64,000 nt of DNA from Chenopodium formosanum (taxonomy: Eukaryota; Streptophyta; Magnoliopsida; Caryophyllales; Amaranthaceae): positions 3,534,001 to 3,598,000 of the forward strand of contig CM044858.1 in assembly GCA_024500155.1 (NCBI GenBank), read 5' to 3'. Each line of letters opens with the position of its first letter. Positions within the stretch are counted from its first letter, which is position 1. Below the pieces are notes generated by a model. It was not told where the DNA came from, ran no database searches, and saw only the letters and a list, made by a program, of their open reading frames with translations. Position numbers and translations under genes: made by a program. This document shows positions 36,400 to 50,798 of this stretch, piece by piece.

Positions 36400-37917
36400 T
36401 TCCCTTTTTCCTCCTTCCCAATTTTTCAGGTTTTTTTCTCTTCCTTTTTTTAATTTTTAATTCAAAAAAAAAAAAATTGTAAATGTTTGGGTGTTTGTAC
36501 GTGTTGCAGAGGTTTAGGTTGGTTGATTGGTGTAATGATGATAATTTTTGACCCTTTACTCTCTAACTCTAATTAGATTCTGTAAGTCTGCTCAGAATAA
36601 AAAGTTTTTATCATCATTACTTTCCTTGATTTTTTTAATTTTTATGATTATTATTATTGCCAGTTTATTTGTCAGTCATTTTTCATTCTTCAAATTCTTC
36701 ATCATTTCCTCATCATTATTCCATGGTTTTCATAGGGATTTGTCTACCCATGTTTGTGTTTGTGTGAGAGAGAAACAGATTCTCTCAGATCTACTTTCCT
36801 TTTCACCTTTTCACTTCTTCCATCTTTCTCCCTTTTTTCTCTCTCCTAGGGTTTTCCTAATTTTCATTCCCACTTCAGATCTATTATACTAATACAATTT
36901 CTCTTTCTCATTTCCAATGTGTTCATGTTCATACCAGTTAAACTAACCCGTCTAGTTACTAGAGAGAATCGCAATCGAATCACATCTAGTCCTATTCATA
37001 CTTATTACTTACTCCAATCTTTCTGTTATCACAAAAGATCTCCAATATCCATAGCCTGAAATAATATTGCACATTCTTTAGATATACGAGTACGGGTATA
37101 TTCTAGTATTCTACAGTAAAATAATAATTATACCCGGTATGGCGGTATCTCTGAACCTCTCTTGTAGGGGTTAATTTACTTTTAATGATTATAAAATAGG
37201 GAGTACTTGTTTAGTTGTGTTAAGATAGCTTATTGATTTTAATGTTGTTTTGATTGAATGCAGGATTCTAGAGAATCAGTGCACCCAATTTAATGAGGCT
37301 TTGTTTATTGCAACTTATTATCTTTACTGACTTTCTCTGGGTTTTAACTGCCTCATTACTTATGTATCCTATACTCATTGAATTAATAATCAATTCATTA
37401 GCCTTATCTTACACAGTACTTATGAACTCCGTAGTTATCACGGAGTACATTTCTAGTCTGGCTAATTGCCGAACAGCTAACAAACTCCCATGTTCTTATT
37501 AAAGCAACGTTATTTAGCACATAATTATCGTCCTTTGTTAGTTGCCTAACTGTACTAGTACTATTTAATAGAACTATTAACCAACTTTGATGTGCTAATT
37601 GAGGCCAATATTATTAATTAAACACATTTATAATCGTCCTCTATTAGTTGCCTAACTGTACTAGTACTATTAAACCGATGAAACCCTCACATACATATTT
37701 GCTAGCTAAAAAGGATAAGAAAACAAGTCAATTGAAAGAACCCCTAGTAAAGAGAAAGATGGGTAGGTGAAGCAGCTTTCTATTGAAGAATGTAGTACTA
37801 CAGAAACATGGGTAAAAATTGTTACAAAGTGGGTTAAAAATGGTGTAGGTACAGATTACCATGCTCTATCTTTTTGCTAAAAGCCTACAACTAACTCTTT
37901 ACAACATTACTTTGTCG

Positions 37918-37962
<45 letters not shown>

Positions 37963-40868
37963 TGGAGGGGTAAATAAGCTATCAACAAAGTGTGATATGT
38001 TGTGATGAGAAAACACAGACAGAAAAAAAGGTTAACAGTTGATATGAAAAGATAAGAGTGGAGGTTTTTATGCACTAGACTACCCAGAATATAGCTTGCA
38101 TAGTATAGTCTCTTGTTTTTGTGTTGCAGAATGCTGGGCAATATGTACAATTACACTAAGGCAGGCAGTTGATCGATGACAAACAAACAGAATTGTACTG
38201 CCTATATGTAATTATGTCTTAGGATTAATTCATCCTTTTTACCTTTTATTATGCTAATTTCATATGGTTTGCTTTGTTATTGGCTTAATTGTGTCAAGGA
38301 ACTTATTTAGAAGGCCAGGGATCGAGTATGAAGAGCGAAACAACAGTTTAATTTGTGATCAGTCACTATGTACATGTAATATGTTGGTGCAATGCCAAAA
38401 TCTTTGTTTAGAATGGTACTGTTGCTTGGATTACGAAATTTTTTTTGAAGTATTAATTATGCTGTTGAACATATGATGAGTGATCACAAAATAAGTCTCT
38501 TTATACTATACTAATGATGTTGGATACCTTAGAGAGGGCCAAGTGTTGTACTGTGTTCAAGAGTGGATATTAGGTTTGTTTTTTGCGCGGTGTTTCAACT
38601 TTGATTAGATTGATTGCTAATATAATTTATAAAGCAAAACATGATTAGTGTCAGTCTTACTTACTCCAGCTATTTTATATGTCTTTGATTTTGTATTAAT
38701 GTCCAAATTGAGTGGATATTAGTCAAGTTCTTTCATTCTACTTTCAATATGCATGTGAACTATGTAAATGCTCTTTAACCAAGAAAATCTTCTTTTTGAC
38801 AATTTTTTTGGATTATTAGTTTTTTTTTTTTTTTTTGACAGGATGGATAATTAGTTAATATACCCCATCACTTGTAAACATAGAAGTAATAAGTCATGAA
38901 CTATGCTAATATACAGAAAATGGCATACATCACAGACTAATTGAATTAAAGTCAAGAGAAAGTATACCATTTATAATAATGTTTGATGGCAATAACTACG
39001 CAAATAAAGTTGGATTAAGGTTGATGCTTGATATTTTTCAGAAGATTAGTAAAACTACTTATATTTTGATAGCAAAGTACATGAAGTGATTAAATAATTG
39101 TTATGCTATCTTAATTGCATTATTGTACTTTGATTCACTATTCAACCTAAATCAAAGTTTTTAAATATAAATCATTACTCCACTATTATAACAAACCAAC
39201 ATTGATCCATTATCTGAACATTTGAAAATACCAAATTCTGGAAACAAAGTTAACAATAATTGATCGTACAAAATGAATTGAATTGAATTTTGTGAAGTTT
39301 TTAGTTCAAAGATTTTCAAAGCAGATTAGTACATGCTGTCAGTGTTGTTTTACAACAACTTGAGCAGTAGTTGGAGTAGGTAACACAAAGCAGAAAAGGA
39401 AGAAAGAAAAAGAGCAATTATGTATCCAAATATGATGTAAGACGACGTGATTAATTATTGAATTACAAGCTTTTAACTATTACTAACATCTCTTTCATAA
39501 CGAAGTCAAAAGATTATATCTTATCAAAACTTTTAGTTGAGGGACATTCAAAGTATTACAAAAAATTATGTTTATGGCTGTTTTGTATCTGAAAGAATCC
39601 GTACAAAATAATGTTTACTATCATCTTTTTTGCTTTTGTCCACACCAATACCATAAAGGACTAATGATGCAGTAGAGCAAGATTAGGATATATAGTCATA
39701 TGATAAGAGTCTTAGTTTTGTTAGTAGTGTTAGTACTCTGTTAGTCCGTATGATACATCACTAGCTGTGTTTTCTAAGGTTTTCCAATAATCCGAAAGAA
39801 TAAGAAAAATGTAGAAAGATTTTGTACATAGAGATGACATTTGTGCATAGATGGAGATGACATTGCATTATCATCAACATTATAAATGATATATTTGGGA
39901 TAGACATAAGTACAAAATAAACTAATTGTAATTAATGATTACAACATACGGAGTATTACGTATCAAAGATTGCATAAGCCATATAGTCCATACAAGTAAT
40001 TTTACTTGTATAATACAGTGATGACCCGTGAACAAGTAATGCATTAAATTATAATGCTCATGAAAGAGCCAGCAGTGGGGATACAAGCTAATCAATGTGG
40101 AAAGGTAACAAGAAAAATGACGATATTGGTTGCAATCAACTGTTCCCTTGCACACAAGCAATCTACATCAATGGTATTTTGAGCTTTCAAGGAGGACAAA
40201 GTTAATTAAAGATAAGGGCCTCACTATCACAAAATATAAGTGCATTGTTTTCCAATGAAATTAAAGACAACCAAGAACTAACCAATAAATCCAACAAGGA
40301 TTTTTATTTAAATCAACCATGGCCTAGTGTTCAAGTTCTCGTGTCGATGTTGAGAACTCTCATTAATGTTATTTACACAAATTACATAATCATTAATCAC
40401 ATACCACAACTTGTAATCCTAGACAAAATAGGTTGTACAACTTAATTAAGACAACTAATAATGCTGTCCAATAATTTCCTAACCAACTACTCTAAATTAA
40501 TTTTAGTTTCTAGTCCAGTGGACACAACCTTTTCGCTAGCCCACGTTGCTTTATTTTTGTAGCCACTCAGTGCAGTGGATGTCCAGGAAACGAAGCCTTT
40601 TAAACCCAAATATGCGCCACCATGTCCAGACTCATGCCCACTCATATTTTCCAACGAGATTGGCCCGTAATAATTTTCACCGTGCAACGCTGCCTGGCCC
40701 ACAACAAAAGCACGAATTACACAATATTTACTTCATGATTCCAGTGTGATTAACTGATTTTGCCAAGAATACTCACTTCAATTATTTTGGTTTTTTTTTA
40801 ATTAATAAAGATAGTTAATTTGCTTTTGAAATTACCTCATTTAATTGTATCATCAGAACTGGAAAATA
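36400..40868. other. downstream of MIR166; intergenic
   Basis: The first kilobase may hold the rest of the primary MIR166 transcript; TGAATGCAG|GATTCTAG near 37263 is a fair splice acceptor. A T42 tract lies at 37920-37961, and ACGGAGTA words at 37440 and 39948. The segment 40490-40700 has somewhat higher GC but no recognisable product. Confidence 0.4.
37920..37961. repeat. T42 homopolymer
   Basis: Forty-two consecutive Ts. It could be the tail of an old minus-strand retrocopy or simple slippage; no TSD was found. Confidence 0.9.
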
Positions 40869-40871
40869 GTA

Positions 40872-41221
40872 CTCCCTCCGTTTTCTTTATATACATCACT
40901 TGCATTTACACGGAGTTTTAGGAAAGTTATTTGCTTCAATATTATATTGTGCAAGTGGGACAAGTGGATGAATAATTTATTTTGATAAAAGTACAATGTG
41001 GGTCATAAAATAGATAGTATGTGAGAGAGAATGATTTATTTAATTATATAAGTAGGGTCCATGAAAGAGAGTGAAATGATAAAATATTTTGGGTGGGGTA
41101 TTTGAGAAGAGAGAGAAATAATAAAATAAAGTTACCAAATATAGAAGTGATGCATTTATTACAAAAAAAACCCCTAAATAGAAAGTGACGCATTTAAAAA
41201 AAAAAAAAAAACCGGAGGGAG
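40872..41221. mobile_element. Stowaway MITE, 350 bp, TSD TA
   Basis: The ends are CTCCCTCCGTTTTC and AAAACCGGAGGGAG, flanked by TA on both sides. The interior is diverged. It lies just left of the repeat locus at 41.3 kb. Confidence 0.85.
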
Positions 41222-41310
41222 TATAATTAATACTTGTATTAGACTTGTTTCCATGGAGACAGGTAGTGACTAGTGAGTACTTTCAATAGGTATATTGAGA
41301 ACCTGGTTTT

Positions 41311-42135
41311 GAATAGAGTTGTCAAAAACTGATCCGACTCGAGAACTCGACTTGAACCGGCAATGATTTAAACTCAACCGGCAATGATTTGAACCCAACC
41401 TGTAGCCGGACAATGGGGTGAAATTAGTGACTTGTAACCTGACCTAAACCTGACCATATGTTAACCGACAACCGATTTGATCCAATAATTTTTGACCAGT
41501 ACCCGAACCTGCTCCCGACCTGAGAGTAACCGTCAACTGATTTAATCCGACCCAACAACAATCTGTACCCAAATTAGTACCCGACCCAATTAGAACATGT
41601 ACCCGAGTCATGGAAGGTTTAATAAAATTTATATGCCTTTTGTTCAACTTATATACTGGTACAAATCTGTAAGCCCACAATCCAATTCAGCTTGTAATCC
41701 TTGTATACTTTTTGTTCTCTATAACTCATATATAGGTTTAATAAAATCTTGATAAAGCTGATCAAATTATGGAAGGCGTAATTATATAGGTTCAACTTGA
41801 GCACATCGATATTTATTGGAATTGAACTTGAACCAAAACCCGACTCAACACTAACTCGAACCTGAATGTATCATCTATTAACCCACTCAAACCCGACTCA
41901 CGCATAACCCGAACCTGAAATTGAATCCGATCTGAATTTGGCTCAAATTGAACCCGACATATATCCGAAAAGGTGAACGACCCAAAATAAACTCAACTAA
42001 AATTGACCCGACCCGAACTTGAACCTGATATGAGGCTAGATTGACCCGACATAAGCAGATCCTAATCTAACCTAATAAATGATTTGACCCAACCCAAATT
42101 CGACTTGAATATACCCAAACCGATAACTCTATTGT
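41311..42135. repeat. ACCCGA-rich dispersed repeat, array-less copy
   Basis: It begins AGAGTTGTCAAAAACTG and ends CCGATAACTCT, so the ends are short imperfect inverted repeats. The inside is full of ACCCGAACCTGAA-type words. Its right half (41620-42135) closely matches 55735-56175 in the same orientation. Its first ~100 bases resemble 42523-42610. It is likely a non-autonomous DNA transposon. A family name and a clear TSD could not be set. Confidence 0.6.
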
Positions 42136-42185
42136 AATACACGTAATCGGAGCGATTTAGGAGGTGTCGGGAGATGGTGTTGGAA

Positions 42186-42515
42186 TATCACGAAACACTA
42201 CGGGATGAATCCCGGGATCATATAATTTTGTGTGGACCCTTATATGACCATTATCCGGCAACGTAAAGGCCCCGTTAAAGCTTATAGCCATACAAGAGGT
42301 ACGAAAATGAGTAAAAACACCATTCAAAGGCAAATTGGATGGTTCCACTCATCCAATTAAACTCTCGGAGGGTATTAGAATGCATGGTAAACATCTCGAC
42401 AATTTTTATTTTCGGGTGAAAAAAAGTCAAAAAATTACAAAATTAAAGGCTATATAATCCACAGTTAATGAGGAATTTTTGAGGTTTTGGGGCCCGATGG
42501 CGAAAAGTATTGAGA
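42186..42515 (-). repeat. inverted copy of the ~320-bp satellite unit
   Basis: Reverse complemented, it reads CTTTTCGCCATCGGGCCCC, then TTTAATTTTGTAATTTTTTG, TTTACCATG and GGAACCATCC in the order of the direct units at 42620 onward. It is diverged but spans a whole unit, and it faces the direct array across about 105 bases. Confidence 0.75.
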
Positions 42516-42522
42516 CCTTAAA

Positions 42523-43284
42523 GCTGTCAAAACTTGACCCGCCCTGAGGACCCGACCTCAATCGAGAATGATCTAAACCCAGCCTATACTCGAACAATAG
42601 GGTGGATTATATCATTCAATTTGGCCACTTTTCGCCATCGGGACCAAAAACCTCAAAATTTCCTTAAAAAGCGTGAAAATAGCCTTCAATTTTGTAATTT
42701 TTTGACCTCAATGTATAAAAAAGCTCATGGCGCACTAATGCAATACAGGTTTTGCAGCGCCTAAGAGCGCCTTAGGCGCACCTCTTTGAAGTGAGGCGCC
42801 TTCAATTTTGTAATCTTTTGACCTTTTTTCGCCCGGAAATAAAAATTGCCGAGATATTTACCATGGTCTCTAATATCGTCCGGGAGTCTAAATGAGTCGG
42901 TGGAATCGTTCAATATACCCTTAAACGATTATTTACTCGTTCACAACTTGAAGTGATTTCGTAAACTCCAGCGTATAACGCATGTTTTTGACAACATCTA
43001 ATGATCATATATTGTTTCAAAATAAATTATATGACAACGCATGTTTTTGACAACATCTAATGATCATATATTGTTTCAAAATAAATTATATGACACTGAG
43101 ATGTATCCCTTAGGGTTTACAAGCTTTTCGCCACCGTTCCTCGAAACCTCAAAATTTTCTCAAAAACGTGAAATATAGCTTTTAATTTTGTAATTTTTTT
43201 ATCTTATTTCGCTCGTAAAAAAAAATCACCAAAATGTTTACCATAGTCCCTAATATCCTTCAACAGTTCAATTGAGGTCGGTAG
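42523..43284 (+). repeat. satellite-like array, left part
   Basis: It begins with a ~90-base piece like the start of the ACCCGA repeat (AGCTGTCAAAACTTGACCC), then direct units. The anchor TACCATGGTC/TACCATAGTC lies at 42859 and 43239. A 59-bp segment is duplicated in tandem at 42977-43094 and explains the long 380-bp spacing. The array is cut at 43284 by the Copia-type insertion. Confidence 0.8.
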
Positions 43285-44073
43285 TGTAGGAGTTTATAGG
43301 TACTACACAGCGGAAATAAACATGAATCATATTCATACAGTACCTAATCCAAGGATCTAATGCATAACACATAAAGAACAAATAATTGTACCTTTGAAGC
43401 GTGATTCCACGTGCGATCGAGCAAGAACAAAGGGAGATAAAGAACCCCAAGCGTGATTTCTCTACTTGGTCCACGGGCACAGATTAAACCTCCACTAATG
43501 CTAGTTAGTCGTGATTGAACGCTTCAATCAACCTTCAACGGAGAAGAGAGACACGAGCTAACCACAAACCACCACGACGAACACCACGAGCCACCATGAG
43601 GGGCGCCGCACGTACGGACGTGAAGGGGAGAGAAGAGGGCCGTGAGTGAGGAGAGTGTTTTAGGGTTTTGGGATTGGTTGCCTTGATGTCAAAATTCACA
43701 GTGTGTGAATTATGACTGCTTGCCACAAACCCTAGGCATGGATCTTATTTATAGATCACATCTCTAAATAAGAGCCCATGTCAAAAGCCCAAAACCCTTA
43801 TCCAAAACACACTACTCTAGCCCAACACTCTACATGGTATGTCATAATCTCATGAGGCCCATTAATGGGCCTCTTACTTGTTTAACCCAATACCCTTGTG
43901 TGTGACCTTATAGGATCCATTCTATAAGGCTTTGGGCTATTTAACTAACCCAAAGATCAATTATCATATCTAGCACCAGATATTGACGACCCTATAGAAT
44001 GAACTTATTATCTCCATAATAGTGATCCTCGATATATCTAGTAATTGCACTTATCGAAGACACAATTCCTTCA
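43285..44073 (-). repeat. 3' LTR of the 8.3-kb element
   Basis: This 789-bp LTR ends, in minus-strand sense, in CTCCTACA. It is nearly identical to 50799-51587. Confidence 0.95.
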
Positions 44074-44085
44074 ATCTCCCACTTG
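44074..44085 (-). promoter_or_regulatory. polypurine tract of the 8.3-kb element
   Basis: The minus strand reads AAGTGGGAGAT directly before the 3' LTR, a form common in Copia elements. Confidence 0.8.
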
Positions 44086-47000
44086 TCTGAGACAAGTGCG
44101 CAATATTCAAATTCCTTAAGTCAATGTGTGTCGATTTGATAATATGATTGCATTTTATGTCGTGATCATATTAATCTACAAATCTTTTCTTGAAACCTGA
44201 GTTAGAATTACAAAACAAATGGTTATTATGTAACACATTTGAGCACGGCCATGCATTTTCTGAATTCTCCCTCTTCAAGGGGCCAAGACACATTCCTAAT
44301 TAAATAGGTAGACTCAATCCAATCTTATGGCAACCAAAGCTCCCACTCAACTCATGAAGTAACCGGGAAACATCCTTTATAATCTCCAGTTACGGCCAGA
44401 CGTTTGAATGTACCACAGTTAAAACAATCATTGAATGAGATCAATGTTCCACTCATGTCAAAGGAATCCACTAATATATCCGGAAGCTCTATACTTGAAC
44501 TTCAAAGTAGGTCAATAGTTCGATCATGCATCATTCATGCATATCCATGTGATTGACCGAGCATCACTACGCTCCTATAGCCCATGAAACTGCGCTATCC
44601 AATCAATCTTAACATGCTAGTCCAAATTGAAATCATTTATGTCCAGTTTAATGATTCCGAACTAGGAACTTAAATAATATATGAATTTAGTTCACCTGTG
44701 GGGTTTCATTCAAAAGGTCATCAACCTAGTGAGCCCATCAATTCATAATTATTTTGGACATTTTATTTAATCTTGAAACCACGATTAAATAATATTGAAA
44801 CTTTGTTTCAATTGATAAACATAATTCTGCAAGCTAATGTATTTACTTTTGTAATATGCTTTCTCAAAACATACACAACTAAAATTACATAACTTGCTTC
44901 AATCCAAAAAACCTTAGTATGACTCTCATACCTTGGTTATGGAAGGGGTTTAGTAAGTAGAGTTCATGAGACATTCTCATAAACATGAATTTTGCAATTT
45001 CTAAATTTTATAATCATTTTCATCTCCATACACTAAGAATTTTCCTTCGCCCTTTCGCAAGGAACTTTGGAATTTCTAATTTGTACTCCAACGTTACATT
45101 GGATTTCGATTGAAATCTATCATCACTTGTTCTTTAAAACACGTGAATCAAATAGACGAGTATAGTCCATGACATGCATGACGCATCCTTTGCAAATTGC
45201 ATAAGGATCATCACTCAAAATCTTAATTTCATCAAACTTTCTCAAAGTATTAAATCATTAAGCAACGTGCCATGTCACATGGGATTGAAACTCTTTCAAT
45301 ATAATGTTGAACCCTATAAGAATCTTATCAATATAAGCTTCTTAACCAAAACTCAAGCATCCTTCGAGACCTATCTATATAGATCTTGAATCCCAAATGT
45401 ACTCATCTTTTTCTCCAAGGTTTTCATACAAAATGCATTAACCATTACTTGACTATTCAAGCAACAAATAATCGCTCTTTGTACTAGACCAAGAAGACTT
45501 CATAGCTCCCACTAAACATCTTGTACACTCAAGACCTTTTCCTTCATTTTACGAGAACATCAAACGATTTGACTAACTCGCAAAATTAAGAACATTAACT
45601 CCTTGATGCTAACTTCAATCCATTATTGATCTTTTATGCATCCCTAGGATTATTGGATCTCCAAACTTTTGATTGTATCATATGCAAATCTTCTTTCATG
45701 AACAATTTCAAGAAAGTGTTTTGAAATCCATCTACCAAATCTTATAAGGTAGAAATCACTAAATATCTTTAATAGATCTTTGCAACATGTAAAGGTTTCA
45801 TCGTAATCATAGTCATACTATGAATTAGTTGAATCCTTTAACAAGTCTTTGCTTTAGTTAGAAAACGTTTTTCTTTCTTGTCTGCTTTGCTTACAATGGG
45901 TTTCACCCAATTGAGGCAAATTATTCAAGTGTCATACACTTGCTTACAGATTTAGAACTATTTCAGATTTCCTGGTTTTAAACCACTTGGAGTTATAACT
46001 TGTCAAATCATCTTTATTACTTGCATAATCATAACGTTCCAAAATAAATATTTTAGAACTCTTAGTCAATATGAAATCATATTTATTTGGCTAAGTTTTA
46101 CATATGCTAGTCATCATTGTGGGTTTTTTTATGCAACAATTGAAACTCATACAAAAACTTTGTTTAGTTTTCAATGAGAAAAGACAATAGAGGATGTGCA
46201 CTTGGAATGTACTACCTTCGACACATGGTTATTAATCCCATTACACTTAATGAGACCACGCGTTGTCATTTGTATCATGAGGTGAATCATGCTCATATTG
46301 TTGCTGTTATTCGATAACTTCTCAAATTTCTTCAAGATTTTCGAAATCACTTTTCTTGAACTCTTTCAAGGTTCTCAAACTTTTCGAGATTCTTATACTC
46401 CCACTTACCTTTTGAGGAGGCATATTTAGCATAGGGTGAACTAATCATGGTTTGAGCCACGTTTGTTTGTTGCTTTTCTCAAACTCTTTTGAGATTTACA
46501 CTACTCCCACTTGACCTTTTGGAACAATTTCCATAAGGGCACCTATTTGAGCAACAAACATTTTGTGCTAAGTATGGTTTGTGTAGTAGTACCCCGTGCT
46601 CTATATAGGAATCGAACGTGCATCAAACGGTTTAATACATGTTTTATTCCTTGCTTTGTAGAAAAACTTAATAAAAACTTTTCTTATCCATATCACATAT
46701 GAAGCCTTTGCTACATTTGATTTGGCGTATGTAGTTTGTTTAGTTTTGTAGCTTATTTAAAAGTATATCCCTTGAACAATGGTTGGAAGATAGGTAATTT
46801 ATATCCATTATCAAAATATATCTCATATAGGTTGATAGCTCCCTTCATAAACACTTCACAAGGTTTTCTTTCGGATTTTGTTGTAAAACGATTTCACAAC
46901 TCTTGGATGTTTATCAATGTGTTGGCTTAAATTCTCATTATTACGATCATATCGCAATATTTCGAATGTGTTTCCAAGTACATGTCTTGACTTAAATTTT

Positions 47001-50000
47001 CACAATTACAATCATATTGTAGTGTAATCATTATCTTGTCAAGTTGATACTGAACTTCATACTGAACATTTTGAACTTTTCAAAATTTTCCTTTTTATGC
47101 TTCAACCAAGCACAAGTAGTGATCGTATCACAAATGAAGTTTCATTGTCGTCTCTAACCTTTGAACCTTTGGTTTTCTTACATCGATATGTATTCGACCT
47201 TGAGTTCTCATCATCATTTCTCTAAATGGTGACTTAGTCAAAATTTCAAATTAGAATGATAATTACATATATCAATGGATTCATAATCCAATGATATTGA
47301 AAGTCCATCCCTTTGGATTTTCCGCATGCAATTTTCATTTTCATTCGAATTAATTGACATATTAGAGACAACTTATATATATAGAAATGGTTTAACTATT
47401 TCTATCATATAGAACTTTAAACCTATTTAGCAATTCAAAACACATTATGACTCAATGAAGCATAGAATAACATTTATTCCACGTTTTTGAATCTTCGATG
47501 CTTAGTCATTACTAACATTGAATGGTGTTTTGATAATGGCAAGAATGAATAACATTTTTCTAATTCTAGCCAATTATTAGTGGTGAGATACTGGTTCTAC
47601 TTGTAAAGTTGCAACTTTTGCTTCCAAACTTGTAGATACTACTTGTGAAGTAGCAACATTTGCTTCTAAACTTGTAGATTTATTTCTCCTTTAGCAATAA
47701 CTTCTTCCTTTAGTTCAATCACATTGTGCAATGAGTGATCTAAACAAGACATCATATGTCCAAGAAGTAGCAATATGCTAAATCAATTTCTATAATACAA
47801 TTCTTAAATTGGAACATTTCCATTCTTTTACCTTCCAACTATATGAGGTAGTTTCTAATCAATTGGAATTGGTCCATTTAATTTGAAACATTTGTTGTTT
47901 ATAACAACTTTTAGCATATAAGTAGTTCTAGGTTTGAGAAGTAGCAACTTGTTTGCATTTCTTGGCCTATAACTTCTTAATGCAATCCTCATATATTCCT
48001 AAACCTTTCCCTTTGAGCCACTTAGAACATTTCTCTTAGGTTCAAAATGATACCTTGCTCAACTACTTTAAGCATTTTTCATGATTTTGCTAAGTCTATT
48101 CTATCATTATTTATATTTGAGTTTAATCAAGTATTAAACTCTATATAAAATAGATGAAGAATACCATCATATGATCAACTTTTGATCATAGAGATTTCCA
48201 ATCACTTTCTCATATTCAATCATATTGAAGATAAGAGATTTTATTGGATTTCTATACTTGTCTTTTGGAGGATTTGTACCTCCCATCTCATTATATCCCT
48301 TGAAACATTTTTCAAAATGAAGATGTGTTGGTATTTTACTCAAACATTTTGAATAAAACCAACCTTAGACATGTGACATGAATTTCTAAAACTTGCCTTT
48401 TAGAACAATCTTAGCAAAATTGGGATATAGGTTTATGGATTATCTTTTAAACTTTTGAAAACGTTTCTCAACTTTATTTTCAATCGAGGAGATTATATAT
48501 AATAATAAAATTAGAACGATATGTTACTTATAAGTAAACGTAAAATTCAATTATGTTTATTAAATTTAAAGTACCATAAGTGAATTAAATTGGTAACTTT
48601 AAAGCACTCTATTCAATTTAAGTGATCCCAACTTGAATTAAGTGATTCCAAGATCCTTTATTCGTGCAATAATTAACCGGACTGAAGCCCTGCCATCAAC
48701 CATTACATTTTCAAGGCGAGTAAACTCTTTACTGATTACAACTCTTGTAATTCTTGGTTGAATAATTAACCATCACATGTTTAATTATTACCCTTAGCTT
48801 CAAGGTTCTAAACTGATCTTTAGGTAACCTTGTTGAATATAACCAATTAAAAGTGTAGAACGTGATCTACCCCCACTTCCCCAAGATATATTATGATGCT
48901 CTGCTGAGGCCGACCCATCACAAACGATCAAGGTTTTCGTCGGGTTTTTAATTGGAAAAGCTGCATCAATATTACTGGGATCTAGATTTATTATGTTGTG
49001 ATTAAATAGTGAACTCTAGCGCATCATCACAAAACATCAATAAAATCTAACATGCATAAAATACTGAATGCATAAATAAGACATAGCATGGCCCCTAATC
49101 CTAAGAAAACTAATAAAGTAAATGCTCCCACTTGAATCATCATGGATCGCATCCATCTTGCTCCTTGGGCCTTCACTTCATGGGCTTCTTGGATTAACTG
49201 CAACCTGTAATTCTACTCTATTCTATCTACTACTTAAATAAAATAAAATAAAATTACAAAATACTTTATCGGTTCGTAGACCGTACTAAGATTACAAAAA
49301 TACATCACGATGCGCAGATCGTATTTAGCAATCTACTGGGCCATACTAGTCATTATATAGCAATAAACAATATCATATATTATAAAATTGCCACATAATA
49401 AATCACTCATCATGCTTTCCTAAACTACAACATCGAATGTTCACAATTAAGGAAACATGGCATCTAAATATCTCATATTTTAATTAATGTAATTAGATAA
49501 TATCATATATTATTCATGATCATCAATAAAATATCATATATTCTAAATTTGTCATGAGATAGAATCAAATCTTATTTTAATCTTAAAAAGATAAATCATA
49601 TTTATCCTCAAAGATTATCCTAACAATGTTAGGAAATTCTATCCTAAATACTAGCCAATCACAATATTTTAAATCAATTATATCCAAAATAATTATGGGA
49701 TAATCACATTATTTAAATAAATTATTATCCTTTTGGAATATGCTCAGAATATCCTAACAAATCTTATCCAAAATTAACCACTTTAATTATGGATAATTAC
49801 AAATTTAACAACTTAAATATGGATGATATCAAATATAACAACTTTTGAATATTTGATTTTATCCTTAAATAAAAGATTTATTTTCAAAATATTTTAACTT
49901 ATCCAAAATAAAACTGATTTTATCCCAAAATAATTCATAATTATCTTGAAATAAATTTTCAAAAAAAAACTGATTTTTTTTTAAAAAACGTGCGCCAGCC

Positions 50001-50780
50001 ACCGTGGTGTGGCCAGTCGAAGCCAACCACGGTGGCCGTACACCGCAAGGTGTACGCTGCTGCCAGCGGCACACAGCAGCAGCAGTAGCGCCGCGCAACT
50101 GCTGCACGGTGCTGCTGTTGCTGCATTTCCCCGACCCGAGCCGCTGCCCCACCCCGCCTCCCTCCGGACCACCAGCAGCGGCAGCCGCCGTGGCAGCGCC
50201 ACCCAGCCGCGGTTGCTGCTGCTGTAAATTCTTCCTTTTTCTTTTTTTCTTTTTTTTTTTTTTTCAATTTTAATCAACAACTTTTATTAAATAAAATTCA
50301 TGTGGTCCATGATAAATTAAAACATAACTTTTATGCTAATTCATCCAATTAAAATTAAATTCACAATTTAATTTTAAAACTAGGGTTCTTCATGAAAATA
50401 ATCCCCAATTTAATTTAACTTTTAAATCAAATCATTAATCATGCAAAATTCACAATTTATACATAAAATCAACTAGATTAAAATCATGAAGCATTAAACA
50501 ATCGAAATCGAACAAAATCAAGCACAAAATCAGATTTTAGGGCTAATTAGGTTCGAAATTTTCGAAAAATTAGGGTTAGGGTTCGAAAAAATTCGAATAA
50601 ACTAGGGCAAAATTCGGATCTCTTCATGGCTATTTTGAGCATTATTAAATCACATTTAATCAATTCCAAGAGTTAAATCACATTTAATATAATAATTGAC
50701 CCATAATTAAATATTCTCCCTCTTAATTGAATTAAAATTGTGGATTATCAAAGAATTATTGGCAATATGCGTAAATGCAA
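44086..50780 (-). pseudogene. decayed Copia internal region (gag-pol remnants)
   Basis: No long frame survives. On the minus strand near 45540-45130, scraps of a Copia reverse-transcriptase/RNase H region can be read between many stops: SGSYEVFLV, YIDKIL and PYAICKGCVMHVMDYTR, matching the known order of YVDD-proximal, YIDKIL and PYASA.GS.MYAM.CTRP motifs. Near 47600-47690 a short repeated LEAKVATLQV-like segment could be a gag remnant. The 500 bases before the 3' LTR are non-coding. A GC-rich patch of CAG/CTG-type repeats lies at 49985-50225. The YVDD active site itself was not seen intact. Confidence 0.65.
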
Positions 50781-50782
50781 TA

Positions 50783-50798
50783 GGCTAACTGATACCAC
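50783..50798 (-). promoter_or_regulatory. primer binding site of the 8.3-kb element
   Basis: The minus strand reads GTGGTATCAGTTAGCC after the 5' LTR. TGGTATCA matches the initiator Met tRNA type, with one spacer base. Confidence 0.75.

Noticed and set aside
36278..36460. A 60-codon reading frame over the MIR166 hairpin
   Set aside because: The frame covers miR166* and miR166; the conserved signal is the RNA duplex. A small peptide from the primary transcript is possible but unsupported.
40487..40702. A 71-codon minus-strand frame with moderate GC
   Set aside because: No recognisable domain, no clear promoter and no splice context. Composition alone is not enough.
49865..50280. Overlapping GC-rich frames inside the 8.3-kb element
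   Set aside because: Five frames over the same CAG/CTG-rich patch and A/T-tract ends; all low complexity. Not convincing as a captured gene.
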